From Reichenbachiella sp. (GTDB lineage: Bacteria; Bacteroidota; Bacteroidia; Cytophagales; Cyclobacteriaceae): a DNA stretch of 64,000 bases. The DNA is taken from NCBI RefSeq assembly GCF_033344935.1, contig NZ_JAWPMM010000001.1:1660001-1724000 (forward strand), read 5' to 3'. Positions 1-9,258 of the stretch are shown here, piece after piece. Under the pieces are notes generated by a model. That model was not told where the DNA came from. It saw nothing but the letters and a program-made list of their open reading frames with translations, and did no database searches. The first letter of the stretch is position 1. Each line of letters begins with the position of its first letter. A program made the translations under genes and the position numbers.

Positions 1-185
1 ATAAAACTAATGAATCTGCCAGTGCTTCCAAAGTTTGTAGAAAGCACTGCGTTCAGAAAGTGAAAAATCCTGCGAGCTGAAGAGGGTAGAAAGCACCGCC
101 CTTTCCCAGCTGCTGATTCATGGTGATGTTTGCACTGAATTTTGTAAAATAGCAGTTGGCGCATTCGTGCTAGCGCTTGTTAGCC
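1..185 (-). repeat. Partial attC-like recombination site (left side cut by window edge)
   Basis: On the minus strand this follows the cassette gene at 170-631. The inner core box (GGCTAAC, 179-185 on the complement) lies inside the last codons of the gene, followed by an arm around 150-176. The rest, about 1-150, aligns by eye with the spacer of the complete site at 30588-30821: shared words include GAATCTGCC, CAGTGCGTTCA, TCCTGCGA and AGAAAGCAC in the same order. The matching outer arm and core box would lie left of base 1, so the site cannot be closed here. Confidence 0.5.
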
Positions 186-631
186 TCTTTTTTGTCCGCT
201 ACGAAGAATTTCAGGAATAGTCCATAAGTTAGGCCCGCTCCATACCAGTATGGTATGTTCGTAAGGAAATGTTCTGTTGTGAATTCCTTACCTAGAAACC
301 AGTGAGGCACAGTTGACATGAATAAATACATGATTGTTCCGTATTTCAGTGATTCCATAATCCAGTTCGGTCGATAAGGTTTGGGTTCAAAATCTGGATT
401 TTCTTTCTTGAATTTATCACTTCTGTTGAGTAGGAAAAAAAGTAATGGTGACAACAAAGTTGCCAAGACAATTGATGCACCAATTCCGTAGTTCACATCT
501 CCACGAGTTATGTCTTCAAAACTTGCAGTTGAGTCGATAGTGGTCATTATTATAGTCATTATTATCATTAATGCTGCAAAACCGCCAGCAATAGAAATCC
601 AAATAAGGAAGAATCGTTGTAGTTTTTTCAT
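170..631 (-). CDS. Cassette-borne small membrane protein, unknown function
   Basis: Protein of 153 residues starting MKKLQRFF. The open frame extends upstream to 901, but that part overlaps the end of the next gene and the array boundary repeat, so the ATG at 631 is preferred. Predicted membrane segments lie at about residues 7-28, 48-66, 98-116 and 124-143, with a lysine- and proline-rich loop between (around residues 70-85). I do not recognise the family. The gene has the cassette arrangement: its start lies 13 bases inside a GTTAGCC core box (644-650 on the complement), and its stop overlaps the next attC-like site. It could be a DUF-type inner-membrane protein. Confidence 0.7.
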   Translation of the reverse strand: MKKLQRFFLIWISIAGGFAALMIIMTIIMTTIDSTASFEDITRGDVNYGIGASIVLATLLSPLLFFLLNRSDKFKKENPDFEPKPYRPNWIMESLKYGTIMYLFMSTVPHWFLGKEFTTEHFLTNIPYWYGAGLTYGLFLKFFVADKKEANKR

Positions 632-643
632 GCAGTAAATTGA

Positions 644-716
644 GGCTAACAAATGGCTAACACAATGTGTGTTATCCATTATATGTTTTCCAAATCTAAT
701 GGATTTTTTAGTTAGG
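644..716 (-). repeat. Array boundary element with 23-bp hairpin (copy 1)
   Basis: Two GGCTAAC boxes (644-650, 655-661) are followed by a hairpin at 655-677 with 10-base arms, one mismatch and a 3-base loop, then an AT-rich tail containing TATATG, CAAATCTA and GATTTTTT. The hairpin differs at one base from 31422-31444, and the tails share the same words in the same order. Both copies lie just upstream (minus strand) of the first cassette gene of an array, which suggests a conserved terminal or attI-like site. Confidence 0.6.
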
Positions 717-744
717 AATACACACGATAAAAGACTCTTGATAT

Positions 745-2595
745 TTAAATCTCCGTCAAATCTATAAACAATAATCCTTCTGGATCTCGTCCCATGGCTC
801 GGGCTTGGCGTACCTGTTTTTTGGTTCGCTTTTGTATATAGTTCAAGCTCATATAAGTGTTGTAATAGCTTTTGAAGTTGAGTTTGTCTTGAACCATCCA
901 CTGTTCATAATTCTGCAGTTGGTCTCTGAATTCTGCGTTTCCCAGATTGGGGCTATTCGGACCATCGATATGATAATCTCGTAAGATGGCCAATACGTAG
1001 ATCAGTTTTTGCTGTAGCAGAAAAGTCTGACTTCTCAGTGATCCATATCGGTTCAAATCATTGAACCCAAAGGCGTTGATACCGCCGGCAATTGCTGCCA
1101 TAATACCAATATAAGGTACGGCTTTGTGCGCAGTGGTGCCTTCCGTAAATACATTCCCTGCCGCCGTATAAGTGGCAAAAAGCATAGTCATGACCGATAA
1201 GCCTCTTTTTAGATTTTTTACACTTCCTTCTCTTTGCTCCAAGTCAGCATGCATTTCGTTTAAATGGTCAATTAGAAAAATGGCCTCGTCTCTATAGTTC
1301 AGATAGCTTTGGTAGGTGATTTCAGTGTTTTCACGATGATGAACCGTCAACGTAAATGCCCGCTGGTCGATGGAGCCATCTGGGTCTTCGGCCACCATCA
1401 GCATATCAAATTTCTTTGGTTTTAACTCTATTCCTATGATGTCGTACCCCGGAGTCCAGTTGAGCTCTACGGCATTGTTTTTCGCCTCCCAGGTCATTCC
1501 TTCAGGAGCGCCTATGATGTCAAACTTCAAATCATTGAAATCATCATTGGCATCTTGAATAAAGATGGTTCTATGAAAGGGAAGTCCTTCATGTACATCT
1601 TCGTTTTGTAGGTTGAGAATTTTCGGCGGTTGATTCATGACACTCCGCTTGATCAGGAAGGTTTTATTAATGGAGATGGGGCTTTCATTACCCTGTTCGC
1701 TGACCTCTACATATACTTCAATAGGAAACAGCTTTTTAAGTTGTTCGATCTGATAGGGGTTGAGTTTCCAGTAAAATTTCCCATTAGTGAGTTTAGGATT
1801 ACCAATGGATGTCGGGATATCCATTTTATAAACTAATGAATCTTGGTCTGGATCTACAACGGAAAGATCCACTTCTAAGGCCTCATTGGCATGAAGGAGA
1901 TATTCATCAAGCACTGGGAATTTGAAGTATGGGGATTCATTTTTTCGATTGATGATAAACAAAAAAACATGTTGAGAGTTTTGTCCTTGCGTGTCGTGGG
2001 CATTGACTGTCAAACTGAAATACTTCTGATCCAGATGAATGTCCAAAGGGGTCCATTTGAAAGTGAGCTGGTTGTGAATGATTTCTACCTTGCCGTTGCC
2101 AATATGGTATTCCCCTTTATTGTCATTGAAAAAATGGTCTAGCCTTACTTTAGAGGAATCCTGAGAAGCGTATCCTAGCACAGAAAGTTCAATAGTTTGT
2201 CCGGGATGCAACTGATAAAAGCCATTGGTCAATTCATGGTTTGAATGGATAAAGAATTTAGGCGGATCATAATCAGCTAAAACCTTTATGAAGATAGACT
2301 CAATGTCTATCAGCTTCGCACTATCAATCAAAAAGAACTCTACTGTTATTTTTGAGTCCTCATAACTTTCTGGGATGACCCAAGAAAAAGTACCCTCTGA
2401 AGAAAGAGAAGCTTTCTCAGGTGCATTTTTCATGATAATGCTACCTGGCCCGGTTTGTATAACCTGCACAGAGATACTATCTCCTACTTTTGCTTCAATA
2501 AATTTCTCATTGATAGACAGCGAAGATATGTCTTGTGCCGCGAGTATTTGAGATAGGAATAGCAATAGGTTGAGAAGTGCTAACTTTTTGGTCAT
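745..2595 (-). CDS. Secreted protein with putative Ig/cadherin-like repeats
   Basis: 616 residues with an N-terminal signal peptide (MTKKLALLNLLLFLSQILAAQ). About four repeated modules follow, each ending in an F/W-x-W-x-P/N-type strand (around residues 70-75, 178-184, 274-279 and 378-383) typical of putative Ig (He_PIG-like) domains: FSWVIP, FKWTPL, FYWKLN, LNWTPG. DPDQDS and EDPDGS resemble the Ca-binding or turn motifs of cadherin-like repeats. The last ~190 residues are non-repetitive, with a coiled-coil stretch, a hydrophobic segment (YIGIMAAIAGGINAFGF) and a basic C-terminus. Probably an envelope adhesion or scaffold protein; the role is unknown. It has its own ATG at 2595 and is separated from korB by ~90 bases. 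Confidence 0.75.
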   Translation of the reverse strand: MTKKLALLNLLLFLSQILAAQDISSLSINEKFIEAKVGDSISVQVIQTGPGSIIMKNAPEKASLSSEGTFSWVIPESYEDSKITVEFFLIDSAKLIDIESIFIKVLADYDPPKFFIHSNHELTNGFYQLHPGQTIELSVLGYASQDSSKVRLDHFFNDNKGEYHIGNGKVEIIHNQLTFKWTPLDIHLDQKYFSLTVNAHDTQGQNSQHVFLFIINRKNESPYFKFPVLDEYLLHANEALEVDLSVVDPDQDSLVYKMDIPTSIGNPKLTNGKFYWKLNPYQIEQLKKLFPIEVYVEVSEQGNESPISINKTFLIKRSVMNQPPKILNLQNEDVHEGLPFHRTIFIQDANDDFNDLKFDIIGAPEGMTWEAKNNAVELNWTPGYDIIGIELKPKKFDMLMVAEDPDGSIDQRAFTLTVHHRENTEITYQSYLNYRDEAIFLIDHLNEMHADLEQREGSVKNLKRGLSVMTMLFATYTAAGNVFTEGTTAHKAVPYIGIMAAIAGGINAFGFNDLNRYGSLRSQTFLLQQKLIYVLAILRDYHIDGPNSPNLGNAEFRDQLQNYEQWMVQDKLNFKSYYNTYMSLNYIQKRTKKQVRQARAMGRDPEGLLFIDLTEI

Positions 2596-2683
2596 TCTTT
2601 CCTGGCGATTGAAACAGTAATTAATTTGTACTCTTGGGCTAACTACAAATATAAGACCGAAAAAAGATTAATACGAAGATGCT

Positions 2684-3715
2684 TTAAGCTACTTGCCAGG
2701 GGTTAGGTCCCGAGAGCAATGCATCCAAGTCGCCAGCGCCATTTTTGTCATCTGCTTGTTTCAATTGATCTTCCATATGATCTTCGTAGCTGTACCGCTC
2801 TTCTTGGTAAAACAATCCAAAGGGTCGAGGTAGTGCACCTGGCTCCGCACTGTATTCGAAAAATTGTGTGAGGATGGTGGCTTTTATTCTGTCTGTAGGG
2901 TCATGTATCCAGCACTCTTCAGGAGTATGACCATTAGACAATTCTATGATTTTGGGTTTGAACCCATCTAATGTCACACCTTTGTTCAAATCTGCTCCAA
3001 AAACCAAAGGCTTACCCTCTTCAAGCATCACCACATGATCCTCTTTTATTCCTTTATCTGAAAATGGAGCAAAGCAGCCATCATTAAAGACATTACAGTT
3101 TTGATATATCTCAACAAAACTGGCGCCATGATGATTATGCGCTTGTAGCAGTGTTTCACGCAAGTGTGTGGGGTTTGTATCAATAGACCGGGCAACGAAA
3201 GTGCCTTCAGCTCCCAAGGCCAGCATTAGCGGATTGAAAGGGTAATCCAATGATCCTTGTGGGGTAGAAGCAGATATTTTCCCGATAGGTGAGGTAGGCG
3301 AATATTGGCCCTTGGTTAAGCCATAAATTTCATTGTTGAAAAGAAGGATGTTGACATTAAAATTCCTTCTTAAAAGGTGAATTAAATGATTGCCACCTAT
3401 GGATAGCGCATCACCATCTCCAGTGATGATCCATACATCTAGTTTCGGGTTTGCAGCTTTCAGTCCACTCGCAATGGCTGTTGCTCTACCATGGATACTG
3501 TGCATGCCATAGGTTTCGGTGTAATAAGGAAAGCGCGAAGAACAGCCAATGCCAGAAATAAAAACGATGTTCTCTCGAGCCACACCAATTTCAGGTAAAA
3601 TCTTTTTGACTTGGTTGAGGATACTATAATCTCCGCAACCTGGACACCATCTGACCTCTTGATCTGAAGCAAAGTCTTTCGCGGTATAACTTTTTGGGTC
3701 TGCTACTTTATCCAT
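2684..3715 (-). CDS. korB: 2-oxoacid:ferredoxin oxidoreductase, beta subunit
   Basis: 343 residues. The beta subunit holds thiamine diphosphate and an Fe-S cluster and, with the alpha/gamma subunit, decarboxylates 2-oxoglutarate (or a related 2-oxoacid) with reduction of ferredoxin. Visible are WCPGCGDY (C24, C27), GIGCSS (C58) and YQNCN (C207), four cysteines placed as cluster ligands, and the thiamine-Mg motif GDGDALSIGGNH at about 99-110. Its start overlaps the end of korA by 8 bases, so the two are translationally coupled. No ferredoxin or delta subunit gene is adjacent. The 2-oxoglutarate assignment rather than pyruvate rests on the two-gene fused architecture. Confidence 0.92.
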   Translation of the reverse strand: MDKVADPKSYTAKDFASDQEVRWCPGCGDYSILNQVKKILPEIGVARENIVFISGIGCSSRFPYYTETYGMHSIHGRATAIASGLKAANPKLDVWIITGDGDALSIGGNHLIHLLRRNFNVNILLFNNEIYGLTKGQYSPTSPIGKISASTPQGSLDYPFNPLMLALGAEGTFVARSIDTNPTHLRETLLQAHNHHGASFVEIYQNCNVFNDGCFAPFSDKGIKEDHVVMLEEGKPLVFGADLNKGVTLDGFKPKIIELSNGHTPEECWIHDPTDRIKATILTQFFEYSAEPGALPRPFGLFYQEERYSYEDHMEDQLKQADDKNGAGDLDALLSGPNPWQVA

Positions 3716-5552
3716 GACGCAATTGGTTTAAAATGGCTTCTTTAATCTCCTGAACGGTAAAGGGTACACCTTTAATCTTCGTAACACTTTTGATAGGCAA
3801 TAGGAATTTGTTTCTCAGTACCATCACCAACTGTCCATTGTTCATTTCTGGCACTATGATTTGCTCAAAATGTCGTAATATTTCTCCTAGGTTAGAAGGG
3901 AGGGGATGAATCATTCTCAAATGAACATGAGCAATGTCATGGCCATCCTCTTTTAAGGAAATGATGGCAGACTCTATGGCGCCATAAGTTGAGCCCCAGC
4001 CGATAACGAGCAGTTTGGACTTTTCGCTTCCTTGTTCGTAAGTCTGATCAGGAAAGACTTCAGCCACTTTCTCTACCTTTTCTGCTCTGATCTTTATCAT
4101 TTGCTCATGATTGTCAGGATCATAGCTCACATTACCAGTATCTATTTCTTTTTCCAGCCCACCGATGCGGTGCTCAAGGCCGGCTATCCCAGGAATAGCC
4201 CATTTTCTCACTAGATTTTTGTCTCTTTGATAAGGAAGGAAATGGTCATCGCTTTGTCTTTCTTTAATCAGCGGAGGTTTTATCTCCGCGAGATCTTTGC
4301 TTTCTGGATATTGCCAGGGTTCGGAGCCATTGGCAATGTATCCATCTGTGAGAATCATGACAGGAGTCATATGCTCCAGTGCAATTTTGCAGGCCATAAA
4401 AGTGATCTTGAAACAATCCTTTGGTGTGGCTGGTGCGAATACCGGTAGAGGGGCTTCCCCATTTCTACCGTAGAGTGCCTGGAGGAGGTCGGCCTGCTCG
4501 GTTTTGGTGGGAAGACCTGTAGACGGCCCACCTCGCTGCACATTAACGATAACCAAGGGTAGTTCTAAAATCATGGCCAAGCCCATGGCCTCGCCTTTTA
4601 GGGCGATGCCCGGCCCGGAGGAGGCCGTCGCTCCCAAATTACCCGCAAACGAGGCGCCTATAGCCGAACAGATAGCAGCTATTTCATCTTCTGCTTGATA
4701 GGTTTTGACGCCGTAGTTTTTGTATCTAGAAAGCTGATGTAAAATATTAGAAGCTGGCGTGATTGGGTAGCTGCCATAAAATAGACCCAATCCTGATTTT
4801 TTGGAGGCAGCGACTAGTGCAAGTGCTACGGCTTGGTTACCATTCACATTACGGTAGTGTCCTTTCGGTAATTGGGCTGGTTTGATACTAAACCTTGAAG
4901 TAAAAGTTTCGCTGGTATCGGCAAAGTTGTGTCCAGCTTTTAAGACTTTAATGTTGGCATCTGCTAGTTCTGGCTTGGATTTAAATTTATCAGTTAGGAA
5001 GTTGATCGTGTATTTTAAGTCCTGATTAAACATCCAATAGACAAAACCCAGTACAAACATGTTTTTGCAACGCTCAATTTCTTTTCTATCCATTCCTGTG
5101 TCTACCAGCGCGTCTTGCGTCATTTTTGTGACATCAAAATCATGCACATCGTAATTGTCAAGAGAATGGTCTTCTAATGGGTTGGTTCCATTTTCATATT
5201 TGGCGAGCGTCAGGTTCTTTTTATCAAAGCCCGAAGTATTGGCGATGATCACGCCACCTTTTTTGAGTTGATGAAGATTGGTTTTGAGTGCAGCCGCATT
5301 CATGGCTACAAGCACATCGTATTGATCGCCAGGTGTAAAGACCTTTACACTACCGAGTTTTAATTGAAATCCAGATACTCCGAAGAGTGTACCTTTTGGT
5401 GCTCGGATCTCTGCTGGGAAGTTGGGAAATGTGCTGATGTCGTTTCCGAAAATCTCTACAGTTTCTGAAAACTGACCTCCGGTCAATTGTATACCATCAC
5501 CGGAATCTCCGGCAAAGAAGATAACTGCTTCGTTTGGGGATGTTGCCTTCAT
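3708..5552 (-). CDS. korA: 2-oxoacid:ferredoxin oxidoreductase, fused gamma-alpha subunit
   Basis: 614 residues. The N-terminal ~190 residues form the gamma domain (SGDGIQLTGG, FPNFPAEIRAP). The rest is the alpha domain, with the pyrimidine-binding motif YPITPAS near 260, EDEIAAI, ASSGPG and VQRGGPSTGLPT, all characteristic of KorA. With KorB it forms a ferredoxin-reducing 2-oxoacid dehydrogenase typical of Bacteroidota running a KOR in place of, or beside, the lipoamide-dependent complex. First gene of the korAB operon; ATG at 5552. A 150-bp AT-rich region separates it from the divergent gene at 5704, and no clear promoter could be fixed. Confidence 0.93.
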   Translation of the reverse strand: MKATSPNEAVIFFAGDSGDGIQLTGGQFSETVEIFGNDISTFPNFPAEIRAPKGTLFGVSGFQLKLGSVKVFTPGDQYDVLVAMNAAALKTNLHQLKKGGVIIANTSGFDKKNLTLAKYENGTNPLEDHSLDNYDVHDFDVTKMTQDALVDTGMDRKEIERCKNMFVLGFVYWMFNQDLKYTINFLTDKFKSKPELADANIKVLKAGHNFADTSETFTSRFSIKPAQLPKGHYRNVNGNQAVALALVAASKKSGLGLFYGSYPITPASNILHQLSRYKNYGVKTYQAEDEIAAICSAIGASFAGNLGATASSGPGIALKGEAMGLAMILELPLVIVNVQRGGPSTGLPTKTEQADLLQALYGRNGEAPLPVFAPATPKDCFKITFMACKIALEHMTPVMILTDGYIANGSEPWQYPESKDLAEIKPPLIKERQSDDHFLPYQRDKNLVRKWAIPGIAGLEHRIGGLEKEIDTGNVSYDPDNHEQMIKIRAEKVEKVAEVFPDQTYEQGSEKSKLLVIGWGSTYGAIESAIISLKEDGHDIAHVHLRMIHPLPSNLGEILRHFEQIIVPEMNNGQLVMVLRNKFLLPIKSVTKIKGVPFTVQEIKEAILNQLRHG

Positions 5553-5703
5553 ATCATTTGAAGCATTTGTTGTTACTAAAAGTTACGAAATTTTACGGTC
5601 AATTGATGAAGCAATCGATCATAATCAACTGAATAGTGCCATTCAGACGGTTTCGTTTTTTCTTCTACTTGATTAAGGGCCAATAATTTGATAAATTAGG
5701 TAT

Positions 5704-6249
5704 ATGAATAGAACCCATAAATTTTGTGTTTGTGTACTGATTAGTGTGTTGTCAGTGTTCACAGTTTCGGCTCAGTCTAGATTAACTCAACTGCCATTTG
5801 GGATTACAATTGGACAAACTACCAATGAAGAGATTGAAGACCGAGGGACTTGTGTTAAACAAGTGAAAGAAAATGATGGAAAGGAGCGCTGCGAACAATA
5901 CGATATCGCAGGCAATTTCTTTGTTTTGTCTAGCCAGAATGAAGTAGTGAATAAGGTGTATTTTGATGCGTCAGCTGGTAATCAGTTGCCTAGGCAATGG
6001 CAGGAATTAGGTCTTGGATTTGGTGGGCAAAACAGTTCAGGTACATTAGAGATTGACTTTAGGAATATTATTAAAGCCAATGGTGCCTCTTACATCAATA
6101 CCTCTATGTCCATCAATGCCAAGGAAGAGGAGGGAATACTTTTTAAGTTTGATATTGAAGGGCTTCGATATGCCGCTACCGTAATCACGAATAGTACAAA
6201 GTCTGATAAACTGGGTTTACGCAGCATCACCATCACGGAAGCTTATTAA
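5704..6249 (+). CDS. Small secreted protein, unknown function
   Basis: 181 residues with a signal peptide (MNRTHKFCVCVLISVLSVFTVSAQ, cleavage after AQ-type sequence). The mature part begins with TQLPFGITIGQTTNEEIEDRG, a pattern seen in periplasmic proteins that open with a short conserved segment before a beta-rich domain. Two cysteines (CVKQ, RCEQ) may form a disulphide. No catalytic motif is visible. It stands alone between korA (divergent) and the convergent charged protein at 6266; its stop and that gene's stop are 16 bases apart. Confidence 0.7.
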   Translation: MNRTHKFCVCVLISVLSVFTVSAQSRLTQLPFGITIGQTTNEEIEDRGTCVKQVKENDGKERCEQYDIAGNFFVLSSQNEVVNKVYFDASAGNQLPRQWQELGLGFGGQNSSGTLEIDFRNIIKANGASYINTSMSINAKEEEGILFKFDIEGLRYAATVITNSTKSDKLGLRSITITEAY

Positions 6250-6265
6250 TTAAGGAACCTTCAGG

Positions 6266-7294
6266 TTATGTGTTCATCCAACGCCAGAATCGTTGGAGCA
6301 TATTGCCTGTGGGCTGTTGTTGGACTTGTTTTTTCTTGGCCTTTACTTTCTTAGGTTTCTTTTTTGTGGAGGGAGCTGCAGCTACTGGTTTTGCCACTTT
6401 TTTATAGTGTTGCTCTTTAGCTTTCTTCTTCCGACGCTCTTCTTGTTCCTTGCGTTTTTTCTCTTCCCACTCTTTCTTTTTTCTGGCGGCTTCTAGTGGA
6501 TTGTAGTCCTTGTTGAATTTTTTGCCTTTGTAATTTTTAGGTTTTCTCTTCCTGTCTCTTCTTGGCCCTGTGGTAGTTATGATCTCGTCCGGATCGAATG
6601 TTTTCTTTTCCTCTTTTTTCGGTTCTTCAATAATTTCGGCCTCAACTTTCGGTTCTGGTAGATCGATTTTTCCTTTCACTGTTAGTCCTTGAAGCTTGAC
6701 TTTTACAGGTTTGATCACCTCAATATTTTCATCGTAGGCCAGACGTTCTACATAAGATTCGATTTCTGGATCCAAATCGTCAGGTACTTGAGGAACGTAT
6801 TCCTCTTCTTTTTCTTCGAGTTCCTCTTTTTCTGATCTGGTTTCTTGACTATTTTCTATTTCAGATTGTTCTGGTTCAGCAGCTTCTATTTCCAAAGAGT
6901 CTTCTTCCAATTCATGCGGCAAGGCTATTTCTGCGAAAGATTCCGAAACTTTTGGTTCCGATTCTTCCTCCTTAGTTACTACTTTCTCAGTTCCCTCTTC
7001 TGTATCAGTAAGTTCGGCCTCCGTATCTTTGACTTTTGAAATTACTTCTTCCTCTTGAGTTTCTTCTTCGACAACTGGAGCTTCTTCTTCTTCTGATTCA
7101 GCAATTGGTTCTTCTTCCGGCTCAGGTTTATCTTCTTCCAAGCTAGCGTCGTAATGTGCAAGGACTAATTCAATTTCTTCTTCGGAAAGTTTAGTATTGG
7201 TTCCGCTGGATAGGCCTATGTTTTGTGACTCCAAAAAGGAAGTCAGCTTGGATGGGGTAATGCTTATTTTTCTTGCTAAAGTTCCGAGCCTCAT
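6266..7294 (-). CDS. Highly charged protein with IF2-N-like N-terminus
   Basis: 342 residues. Residues 1-50 (MRLGTLARKISITPSKLTSFLESQ... LSEEEIELVLAHYD) resemble the small helical IF2_N domain of translation initiation factor IF-2. Residues ~55-175 are almost purely Glu/Asp/Pro/Ser/Thr and low in complexity. Residues ~180-225 form a short conserved-looking block (LDPEIESYVERLAYDENIEVIKPVKVKLQGLTVKGKIDLPEP). The remainder is strongly basic (KRKPKNYKGKKFNKD, EWEEKKRKEQEERRKKKAKEQ), a likely nucleic-acid or ribosome-binding tail. Function unknown; a translation- or RNA-associated role is inference only. Confidence 0.75.
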   Translation of the reverse strand: MRLGTLARKISITPSKLTSFLESQNIGLSSGTNTKLSEEEIELVLAHYDASLEEDKPEPEEEPIAESEEEEAPVVEEETQEEEVISKVKDTEAELTDTEEGTEKVVTKEEESEPKVSESFAEIALPHELEEDSLEIEAAEPEQSEIENSQETRSEKEELEEKEEEYVPQVPDDLDPEIESYVERLAYDENIEVIKPVKVKLQGLTVKGKIDLPEPKVEAEIIEEPKKEEKKTFDPDEIITTTGPRRDRKRKPKNYKGKKFNKDYNPLEAARKKKEWEEKKRKEQEERRKKKAKEQHYKKVAKPVAAAPSTKKKPKKVKAKKKQVQQQPTGNMLQRFWRWMNT

Positions 7295-7454
7295 ACTGAA
7301 TAGATATTCTTAATAATTCACAAATATAATTGTCACAGTGTATTCTCTGATATGAAAATGAGTAAACCGTAATTTTTTCTAAAACAAACGGGCTTATACT
7401 ATGGCATGTTTATAACTTGGCAGGAAAAAATAATTTCTAAATCAAATATTAAAA

Positions 7455-7742
7455 ATGATAAGAGTTAAAAAATTCGGGGTGCTTCAAACGGCCAAAGTAG
7501 TAGCCATTATTTATGTTCTAGTATCCCTTATCATAATTTTGCCCTTCGCATTACTTGGCTCCATGCTAACCGGAGAATTCTTTCCTGAGTTTGCTGACTT
7601 TGGTGCCGCTGCATTACTTGTAATTCCCATTTTGTATGGAATCATAGGGTTTATCTTCACTGCTATTGGTTGTGTAGTTTACAATCTAATTGCCTCTTTT
7701 ACGGGTGGTATTGAGATTGAAATGGAGACCGCGACTAAATAA
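7455..7742 (+). CDS. Small membrane protein, DUF3566-like
   Basis: 95 residues with two long hydrophobic segments (about 12-36 and 47-76) and a conserved-looking tail (CVVYNLIASFTGGIEIEME) typical of small bacterial membrane proteins with a DUF3566-type ending. The N-terminus MIRVKKFGVLQTAKVVAIIY also fits this group. Function unknown. The stop abuts the stop of the convergent carrier gene directly (7742/7743). Confidence 0.7.
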   Translation: MIRVKKFGVLQTAKVVAIIYVLVSLIIILPFALLGSMLTGEFFPEFADFGAAALLVIPILYGIIGFIFTAIGCVVYNLIASFTGGIEIEMETATK

Positions 7743-9176
7743 TTAATATTCGATCAGTACGGCCATCGCCAAAAAGATTGCCGATATAGCCATTAACCAG
7801 CCGAATAGGGGAAGGATAAATCTTAACCAGTCTTTGTAAGGAATACCGGCGATGCCTAGCATCGCCATCAATATCCCTGAAGTAGGAATGATGGAATTGG
7901 CAAATCCGTCACCACAGGTGAAGGCAAAAATCGCAGTATTCCTGGTGATGCCTAGCAGATCTGCTAAAGGAACCATAATTGGGATAGTAGTAGCCGCCTG
8001 TCCAGAGCCAGAAGGAATGAAGAAATTTAAAATCGTTTGGAAGATGAGCATGCCTTCTGCGGCTACAATTTTTGGCAAATACTGCAAAGTTCCTGAAGTA
8101 TAAAAGATAATCGAATCCATGATTTGTCCTTCGACTAGCGCCACCTGAATTCCTTTAGCAAAACCAATAACCAAGGCACCGACTATCATCTCTTCCATAC
8201 CGAGAATGAATGCTTTGGTGGCTTCATTGAGAGATAACCTTCCAATTACAGCTGCTACCATACCGATCAATAAAAATCCAGCACCCATTTCTGCCATCCA
8301 CCAGCCTTGGGTTTGAACGGCCCAAAGGATGCCAACAAACAAAATAGCACTCACCACAACAATTTGAATGTGTTTGGCAGTTAGGTCAAAATGAGCCAAT
8401 GATTCGTCTTCTTTATATACATTGTCTGGTTCGAGGTAAGAGTTTGAAAAGTCTTCTTTGAGTTTTTTTCCATACCTCAGCATGTAGATAATTGCAGCGA
8501 TTAGGATCACTACATAGAAAATCAAACGAAACCCCATGCCACTACCTAAAGGTACTTCCGCAATGCCTTGCGCGATTTGTACATTGAAAGGATTAGTGGT
8601 TGCAGAGGCGAAACCGATCTCTGCGGAGACAAATACCAAGGCTAGACCATAAAGCTTGTCGTAGCCCAACTTGTGTGAAACATACAAGAAGACTGGAACT
8701 AGGGGAATAAACTCTTCTCCCATACCGAGCGTGGAGCCAGCGGCAGAGATGGCTAGCATCAATACAACCGTGAGAGCTGTGCCCGAATTACTGAATTTAT
8801 TAATTAATGCTTGAATAACGGCCGTGATCGTTCCGGTACGTTTGATCATGCCGAAGGCCCCACCGATCAGAAAGACAAAGAAGATGATATCCGCACTTTC
8901 TTCCAGACCCAGTGGAATAGCTTTTAAAAAACCAAAAATGCTCACTGGCGTCGCCTTGCCCTCAACTTCATCGCCAACAAATACACCCTTGATAGAATAA
9001 TGCTTTGGGATTTTTTGAAAGGAATTGGGTACTACCACTGTTCGAGTCATTTGACCAACTTGAACCTCCTGGCGTTCATAAGACCCTGAGGGTATGATGT
9101 AGCTAAAGATACTGGCTACCAAAATGATGATAGTCAATAAGGCGAATACGTGAGGGATTTTGATTTTTCCGAGCAT
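7743..9176 (-). CDS. YfcC/DcuC-superfamily membrane carrier
   Basis: 477 residues, about 12 membrane segments. The opening (KIPHVFALLTIIILVASIFSYIIPSGSYER) is the hallmark of the YfcC family of the C4-dicarboxylate/basic-amino-acid carriers. The re-entrant signature regions SAAGSTLGMGEEFIPLVP and FIPSGSGQAATTIPIMVPLAD are intact. Substrate in this family ranges over arginine/ornithine, peptides and dicarboxylates and cannot be told from sequence. The gene stands alone. Confidence 0.85.
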   Translation of the reverse strand: MLGKIKIPHVFALLTIIILVASIFSYIIPSGSYERQEVQVGQMTRTVVVPNSFQKIPKHYSIKGVFVGDEVEGKATPVSIFGFLKAIPLGLEESADIIFFVFLIGGAFGMIKRTGTITAVIQALINKFSNSGTALTVVLMLAISAAGSTLGMGEEFIPLVPVFLYVSHKLGYDKLYGLALVFVSAEIGFASATTNPFNVQIAQGIAEVPLGSGMGFRLIFYVVILIAAIIYMLRYGKKLKEDFSNSYLEPDNVYKEDESLAHFDLTAKHIQIVVVSAILFVGILWAVQTQGWWMAEMGAGFLLIGMVAAVIGRLSLNEATKAFILGMEEMIVGALVIGFAKGIQVALVEGQIMDSIIFYTSGTLQYLPKIVAAEGMLIFQTILNFFIPSGSGQAATTIPIMVPLADLLGITRNTAIFAFTCGDGFANSIIPTSGILMAMLGIAGIPYKDWLRFILPLFGWLMAISAIFLAMAVLIEY

Positions 9177-9258
9177 AATGTAGGGTTAATAATTCGCCAA
9201 ATTACTAGGAATCATTTACAACTTAAAGTAAATGCTTATCGCATTGTGGAATGCCTAT

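Noticed and set aside
632-901. Upstream extension of the cassette gene to 901
   Set aside because: The added codons overlap the end of the Ig-like gene and the array boundary repeat; the ATG at 631 gives a normal membrane protein.
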